This document shows, piece after piece, positions 57,717-64,000 of a DNA stretch of 64,000 bases. A program made the position numbers and the translations under genes. The notes under the pieces are model-generated. The model did not search any database. It was not told the DNA's origin and saw only the letters and a program-made list of their open reading frames with translations. The stretch is from Physcomitrium patens (lineage: Eukaryota; Streptophyta; Bryopsida; Funariales; Funariaceae). The first letter of the stretch is position 1. Each line of letters opens with the position of its first letter. The DNA lies in contig NC_037254.1 in the NCBI RefSeq assembly GCF_000002425.4, forward strand, positions 4,878,150 to 4,942,149, read 5' to 3'.

Positions 57717-58288
57717 CTATTTTGCCAACATATTTTTGAAGCAAGTAATTTCCTCCGGCAATAAAGAAAAATCAGAACCAATCTTCAATTCTTCAAAAGC
57801 CTCTTTAGTAAACTTGTGACCAATATTCCTTGAATCCCTCAAGCTCCTTTCTTTTGATTTTTCTCCCATTTGTTCTTTAGAATCTTGTGGCAAAGGTCCA
57901 GCAACCAGTTTAACTTTCTTATATATTGTCTTATATTTTATCTCAACTATAACCTTCGGTGCTTGAAAAGATTCAATCATATTATAAACTTCTCTTGAAT
58001 GAATTGATATAACTTTATCATCACCACCTAATCCAATAGATGCAATCAATTCCAAAGGATCTTTCAGTCCATTTTCTTCATAAGTACCAATAATCTTTTC
58101 ATTGTCTTCTAATATTCTTAATCTATATAATTTTTTTAATAGTAATTAATTCTTTTCTTTCTTTTCTTTTTAAATAATCAATATTTTTATATATAATGCT
58201 TCCATTTTCAAAAATTCCAATAAATCCTCTATTAAAGACACCTACATCTTATAAGAGTACATCTCCTTTTGTACTTCTATGATCTCGC
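57717..58288 (-). pseudogene. Pol N-terminal linker of element I
   Basis: MELIASIGLGGDDKVISIHSREVYNMIESFQAPKVIVEIKYKTIYKKVKLVAGPLPQDSKEQMGEKS, ending in EEITCFKNMLAK. It reads through ESFQ, where A has ESF-TAA, so the A stop was a Gln codon. Interrupted at the Pol start by J. Confidence 0.78.
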
Positions 58289-59621
58289 TGTTGTATGGCA
58301 TGATTTGCAATCTGAAAATACACTCGGTATTTAGCTATAGAGAGTGTAGTTGAAACCTTTATATTAATCTTGTCTTAGCTTCCAAAACTCCTTTATTTTA
58401 CATAAAACTCAAAATATAACAAAATCCCTTCAAAACATATTTTTCCCACAAAGAATTTTCTTATTTCAAACTTTAGAATATTGTAACTCTTGATCTAACC
58501 ATTCAATTTGTCTCAAATTTATAAGATAGGTAGAATTCATTCTTGACTTTTATTACAAAAAAAAACCAACTCTAAATTCACTCCCAATCTTTTCGCATCT
58601 AAGAAATCCTAATAGACACTCTTAACCCTAATTTACAAGCATTTGAGCACTATTTTCTTAATATTTCAAGAATCCAATACTCAAATGTTATAAAACTTAA
58701 GTACAAAGTTTACTAACATGAAATTACACATTGCTTGAAATTGTGAGCCAAAATCTTATCAAATTGCTCAAGATATAGCTTTAGACACAACCACTAGTAA
58801 ATCGGGTCACTTACTACCTTTAGATTGCATGCCCTGACTTCAAAATCCAATAACTCCTTCACTTCAAATTAGAATCTAGTAAGTAGTATGTTAAAAGTAT
58901 AGTTGCAAAAGTGCTCTCTTTAGTCGTAGTCGCCGATCCTCAATTGCTATCCGTACACATGCGTTATATCGAAAAGAGTGACAGTAGCTCCTAAATCAAT
59001 ACCTTAACTTTGAGCGCCTATATCTCCTTCATATAAACTCCAAACCATATAAAACTTATACCAAAACCATAGCCAAAAACCTAAACCTTTTGTCTCAAGC
59101 CTTCAAAGCTCAAATGGTTCCGAGAAACTAACCCTAATTCCTAATATGGCCTTGAGCAGCCTCCTCAAAGCCCATTGGTCATGATTTTTGATCAATTGGA
59201 ATCGAGATTTTCATCATTCATCTCCATTCATCTATATTGGTGCCCTAATTACTCCCTTTGCTACCAAAACCCTTCTTCAATCCGTTTTTTTATAAGATTT
59301 ACATAATTTATGTTCTAAACACCAAATAAAAGAACCAAAATAAGTTTTTAAAGGTCACCAATGTCTAACAAAGGTGATTCTAAATATTTAGAAGTTACTA
59401 TCAACCAAAACCAATCTTAAAAGCCACTATCAAAAAGAAATTAAAATTATACAAATTCTATAGTAATCTTTTTAAAAAACCTCTTTTCAAAGTAATAATC
59501 AAATTATATTCTACAATCAACTAAAATTTACTAACATGGCTCTTGCTATGTTCTTTAGTAAATTATATATTATGTACATAATTACATTATTTTTATATAA
59601 TAGCTGAACTACAATATGACA
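58289..59621 (+). repeat. Solo LTR J inside element I
   Basis: Starts TGTTGTATGGC and ends AATATGACA, flanked by TCGC at 58285-58288 and 59622-59625. Element A carries the uninterrupted site (tctcgctttatagtgg), so the insertion and its 4-bp duplication are clear. Same subfamily as H and R. No gene inside. Strand is nominal. Confidence 0.9.
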
Positions 59622-60180
59622 TCGCTTTACAGTGGTACCTCCAAAAAATCCTTGAATTCTTCAACAACCTTTGCCAATGGATTTTTTCTCAAATTGTCTT
59701 GATTCCGCTCATGATTTGGAGATACAGTTAAAAATTGTATTGCCCTCCTCCCATCCTCACTATAAATTTGTGCATAAGCTATACCATCATCAAGTACCTT
59801 TATTTCCATCCGAGTTGCAATAACATATGGTTGTTCCAAAATAAGAGGATAAGATGTTGCATCTTAAAGAAAAAAATTCTGCTCCATTGCAACATCATCA
59901 ATCCGAATTTTCAGATTTGGATAAGCACCATATAATTCTCCTAGTATATTATTGGCTGCCTGTATTGCCAATCCATACTCCATATCAATTGGCCACATTT
60001 GCTTCATATAAAGATCCTTAGACATAAGATTTATCTCTGAACTATGGTCAATCAAACAACAATCGGCTTGTCCATATCTCCAATCTTCACTAATGCCTCC
60101 GTAGTTGCTATAGCCCAATGCATCTAAGTATAATGACTTGAAACCTTTGTATCTTTATTATCTTCATCATCAAAATGTAT
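59622..60180 (-). pseudogene. Protease of element I
   Basis: LIDHSSEINLMSKDLYMKQMWPIDMEYGLAIQAANNILGELYGAYPNLKIRIDDVAMEQNFF (59864-60118), then QPYVIATRMEIKVLDDGIAYAQIYSEDGRRAIQFLTVSPNHERNQD (59627-59839), ending FLEVPL and a stop as in A. The active site reads DHSSE where A and G have DHGSE. Confidence 0.8.
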
Positions 60181-62017
60181 CCTTTGATTATGACTCCTCC
60201 CTTTATTTATTGATTATTTGTAATAATTATCAAATATATCTTCTTCACCTTCATATATGTGTGCATCAATAGTATGATTCAATCTAGCTTCTTCTATTAA
60301 TTGCCTCTTTTATTTAATACAATCAATAATGATATTATGGGATTCTTTCTTCGTAATTCCTAAAATTTCTTTTAATGTAAATTCAACCTTAGTATTGAGT
60401 ACACGTTCTTCAAGCACTCCCTTTAAATCTGTTGCCGCTTCTATGTCAGAGAGTAAATTATAATTTATTGATTTACTTTTATCTTTTATCTCATTTATTT
60501 TTTTTTTTTGATGTTGTTGAAGTATCCTTTGAAGGCAATTCTTGTGAAGCCGATGCACGAGCCTTATCTCCTTGAATTTGCCTCTAAGAAGAATTCTCTT
60601 CTCTTGAATCATCAAAATTTCTTCTCTTATTTTCTTCCATTAAAGCTTTATGTTGGCTTTTAGCAATATATGCATGTACTAACAAAGCTTCTATATGATC
60701 CTTCCAACTCATAGCACCACAAATTGTTATAGTAGTTCTCAATAAAGCTTCCTGTGGCATCTTTTTTTTTTTGTATTATAAAAATGACAGAAGACCAAAG
60801 TCCACTTAGTTGAATATTTCCAATAAAATTTTGTTTGCCATCATTATCCATCCTATTTCTATAACTTGTAGCTTTCATTGCTGTAATTCTATGTGTTGCC
60901 AAATAATCTTTAACCAATACTTTTATGCCTCTTTTATCAAAGTTGATTTGGAGAAGATCAATAGTATCTTTCAATGCAACTTTTCCATCTTTCCAATAAA
61001 TAATGTCTTGTTGTACCATCTCATTAATTCACCACAATCTTTATAAGAATGAGAATCATTGTCACACCAAATATATCTTTACACATACCCTTATTAAAAA
61101 ATAGCTTTTGAATTTATTGTAAAAGTCTTTTATTTAAGCCTTGCAAGTTTGATTTGAAGATCTTGCATCCCTCATATAATCTCCTCAAGTCTCATATCTT
61201 CTTTCTTTGGTGTAGTTAATGGAGATTGGGCAATAGGCACAATCAATCATGTAGTAGGCATTGGGGTCTTTGGTACTTGTATTACTTTTCAAGTACCAAA
61301 TCTATCCTTTCTCCTTTCTTTTTTGGCAAGTAATCCAATAGCATCTTCAATAGCTCTCTATTTTGTTGTCAATTCTTCCTCTTCTTCTTTGTCTTTAAGA
61401 AGAATCTCTAATCTTTTTTGTAATTTTCTATCAGTAGCTTGAAGAAAAAATTCAACCTTCTTTTGTCCCAATGTTTATTTTTTTATTTTGGATAATCGAA
61501 CAAATTACCTTTCAAATTCTCTTAATAATTTTATATCTTGCAAATTTTTTTTAGGTCGTTCAATCCATTTCAAGAATGATTTCTTAGTAACTCGATCAGT
61601 ACCATCTAAAAAATACTCATCCTTCAATGCATGTAAAAATATCTCCCATAAACTTTCAAATTATTCCATAATAGATCTTATTTGCTCTCTTATCTCTACT
61701 ACCATAGCAAGCTCAAATAATTGAATTATCTTCTTCTCAAAAACATGATTCAATTCTATTTTTCATACATAATATCTTAAATATTTAGAAATATTTCTCC
61801 TATCAAATTGATCAACCTTGTTAACTACTATTTGCAATGCTTTGGTTGCCAAAGCCTCTTTGCGATTATTGCCTACTTGCTGTTGCATAAATAATGTAAA
61901 TAATTTAAATATTTTTTCAGTGTTTGAATCAAAGTACATACCTTGTTCACTAGTAGAAATTCCACTTGAAGCTGTGCTTGAAGATCCACTTGAAGCTCCA
62001 CCCAAAACTCCATCCAA
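60181..62017 (-). pseudogene. Gag of element I
   Basis: Start MDGVLGGASSGSSST at 62017; EALATKALQIVVNKVDQFDRRNISKYLRYYV matches A closely. The knuckle region reads YIWCDNDSHSYKDC with His present, followed by DIIYWKDGKVALKDTIDLLQINFDKRG (60660-61019), giving Trp where A and B have TGA. Many stops and frameshifts elsewhere. Confidence 0.8.
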
Positions 62018-62102
62018 CAGTCCAAATTCAACCTTCTTGCATCTTGTGATATTAATTCTAAATAACTACAAATATAATCCAATACCTTCCACTCCAAACT
62101 TT

Positions 62103-62118
62103 CACGTCGCGTACACCA
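62103..62118 (-). other. Primer-binding site of I
   Basis: Minus strand TGGTGTACGCGACGTG, four bases from the LTR. Same frame of match as B with two internal differences. Confidence 0.7.
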
Positions 62119-62122
62119 ATTA

Positions 62123-63444
62123 TGTCATATTATGTATTGTCATGCTCGAGAATGCATTTGACACCTAACTATGGAAGGTGAGGTTATATTTCACAAGTAT
62201 TCAAGAAATCCTAATAAGTTTTATCTATACGAGAAGAATATAATCTGAATTTCAATTCAAAAGTGCTAAAAACACTCTTCTTAGTAGTTTTACTATACAT
62301 AAATCCTAATTACCATGTCACTTTCATATTTAAGCAATTTAGATTTTTTTTATAAGCCCCAATCCTAATCAATGAGCTTTAATAAGCTCTAACATCCAAT
62401 ATGATTGTTCACTTGATGTAAAATTTTGCATGCAATTTTTAATATAAGTCTTCTATATGCTCAAGAATTTTTAATCCAATCCAACATACAAATTGTGAAA
62501 AAACCTCCAAAAATTGCACTAATATCACTTGGCTACCAACTTGAAAAGTAAAGCAAAAATCTCAATAGTGATTTCTCCCTTTTCAACCATTAACTTTGAC
62601 TCAAAATTGGTATGCAACTTGATCTTCAAGTCTTGCAATACCATGCCAAATTTTACCTTGATCCGACTAATAGATCTCTAGATATCACAAACATCCTATC
62701 CAACCTCAAATTGCCAACTTCCAAAATCCTCTTATGCTAAAAACCAGATATCTCTAAACCATGCTATTAGATTATTACAAAGTTTTGTATATACTTAGCA
62801 CACCTAATAATCCAAACAGTATCAAATTTTGAATTGTAGATGTTATACCAATTACACGAACTAGCCAAAATTGTTAGTCCTAATTATATTATATAAAATT
62901 CAAATCACTAATATAAATCTAAACTTTGAATAATAATTACTAAGTCTTCAAAAATCTTCCAAAAATAATTTTTATGCCTTTGAAAAAAACTTCAAAATAG
63001 CTCTCAAACACTATCCTCCGATCTTCAAATGACTCCCTATTTTGTCCTAGGCCATCGTTTTAGTGGCCTCAAGTCTGATTTTGACCATGTCTCATAAATG
63101 ATAGACCCTCGGGTATTAATTTAATCTATCTTAAGTTTTTTTTAGTCCAATCCTACTCTTAACTTAATGCTAGTATCAACTATATTAATTATTTATCTCT
63201 TCTAATCTGATTTTATCAATTTATGGTTTTTTTAAAGTAATAGAAGAGTCTTTACAACCTAGAAGATAAAATTGCTAACTAACTATCAACCTACTAACTA
63301 TTAAGATAAAAAAATAACCTAAGAGGCTTTTATAAAAGCCATGTTTAGAGACCTCAAATTATAATCGAACTAAGATAATTAGATATTAATTAGAAATTTA
63401 ATTTTGATTATAATTTCACTATATAGTCATATTATATCACGACA
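62123..63444 (-). repeat. 5' LTR of I (1322 bp)
   Basis: From TGTCATATTATGTATTGTC to ATATCACGACA. Partner of 53433-54756. Solo LTR P is an inverted relative. Confidence 0.9.
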
Positions 63445-64000
63445 ACGTTGGTGTAGAAAGCTACCTTTACTTTATCTTGAAAATAGAGCCGAATCATCAC
63501 TTTTAAGATCTTTTTCTTTCCTCTTCATTACTTCATGTGCAATTCTTGATGTGACATAATTCATGGTAAATTCTTTCATGTTGATAGACTCCAATGCCAC
63601 AATGAGGTAGTTGTAGGACTTGAGGAGGCTCATGAGCAATGTCAATACAATTTTTCTATCATCAACTAGCGTGTCAACAATTGCTACTTGATTTGTAAGT
63701 ACTTTTACCTTGTTTACATGAGCCATGAGGTCATCTCCTTCTTCCATCTTTACTGTTAAGAACTTTTTCCTTATTCATAGAATATTACCAAGGTTTTTAA
63801 TGTCATAGATATTGCAAAGAGTTTTTCATGCTTCCACTGGTCCATTGCAAGCAATAACATATGAAAAATTAACATCATCAAGATTTTTTACAATCATATC
63901 AAAAGCCTTTTTTCACATCGTTTGTACTCCTTTGTCACCTTGACATCAACATCATCACTAGAAGGCTCTTCACTTTCATCAACAATGTCCCAAAGATCCA
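63445..64000 (-). pseudogene. Gag of copia element K, cut by window edge
   Basis: DLWDIVDESEEPSSDDVDVKVTKEYKRCEKR near the window end. After a frameshift, NLDDVNFSYVIACNGPVEA, then MEEGDDLMAHVNKVKVLTNQVAIVDTLVDDRKIVLTLLMSLLKSYNYLIVALES (63472-63747): the UBN2/Retrotran_gag pattern of plant copia. It continues into 53432 when element I is removed. Confidence 0.85.

Larger units (their letters stand above)
53433..63444 (-). mobile_element. Element I: complete-outline gypsy element nested in copia K
   Basis: LTRs 53433-54756 and 62123-63444, both with TGTC...GACA ends, flanked by the 4-bp duplication ACGT (53429-53432 and 63445-63448). Internal order matches A and B. It carries solo LTR J. Coding is strongly decayed, but it retains several ancestral residues lost in A, B and C, including the integrase Glu and the Trp at the gag stop. 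Confidence 0.92.

Noticed and set aside
1-64000. CRISPR arrays, rRNA or bacterial operons
   Set aside because: No regular spacer-repeat arrays or rRNA motifs. All recognised coding belongs to LTR retrotransposons.

Overview
Overview. The 64 kb window is AT-rich DNA made almost entirely of LTR retrotransposons nested inside one another. I found no convincing host gene, tRNA, rRNA or CRISPR array. A land plant is the best guess. A copia element has plant-type Gag and integrase motifs. One chromovirus has a primer-binding site TGGTATCAGAGC, typical of the plant initiator-Met tRNA, and another element has a Tat/Athila-like site TGGTGCCACTGTCGGGGA. Degenerate CCTAAA-type heptamers are common. I cannot name the species. 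A run of 100 N at 12675-12774 is an assembly gap. Element letters below are local labels.

Left block, 1-16197. Element C (+ strand, Ty3/gypsy) is split twice by its own family. Element A (- strand, 1-6265, cut by the window edge) lies against the 5' side of C's RNase H, and element B (- strand, 8603-15358) sits inside C's 3' LTR. The family has Gag plus an aspartic protease (active site DHGSE), then Pol in the -1 frame with RT (FLDDVPIKG), RNase H and a zinc-finger integrase. LTRs run TGTCGT...ACGACA and insertions make 4-bp target duplications. All three copies are dead and share the same lesions, including a Glu-to-Lys change at the integrase catalytic Glu. Long tracts are identical between copies while flanking sequence differs by several percent.

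Middle block, 16198-43560. There are remnants of gypsy elements D and M (+), a solo LTR H in M's integrase, a diverged family member G (-), a gag-only derivative E and the 3' end of a relative F (+), an LTR fragment R, and a copia gag fragment Q (-). A decayed gypsy element N (+, probably a chromovirus) follows. It is interrupted by two solo LTRs, P and O. O itself holds a further 2.2 kb insertion.

Right block, 43561-64000. Copia element K (-) is the oldest layer. Two large elements interrupt it. L (+, 45182-51352) is a young chromovirus with 433-bp LTRs differing at 3 positions, a 5-bp duplication ACATT, a chromodomain, a small extra ORF after pol, and an array of heat-shock-element motifs upstream of its TATA box. 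I (-, 53433-63444) is a 10 kb member of the A/B/C family with duplication ACGT; it carries solo LTR J.

How it fits together. The insertion order can be read from the nesting: K before L and I, I before J, N before P and O, M before D and H, and C before A and B. The points most worth following up are the HSE array of L, the conversion-like identity tracts among A, B and C, and the consistent 4-bp target duplication of the FLDD/DHGSE gypsy family.
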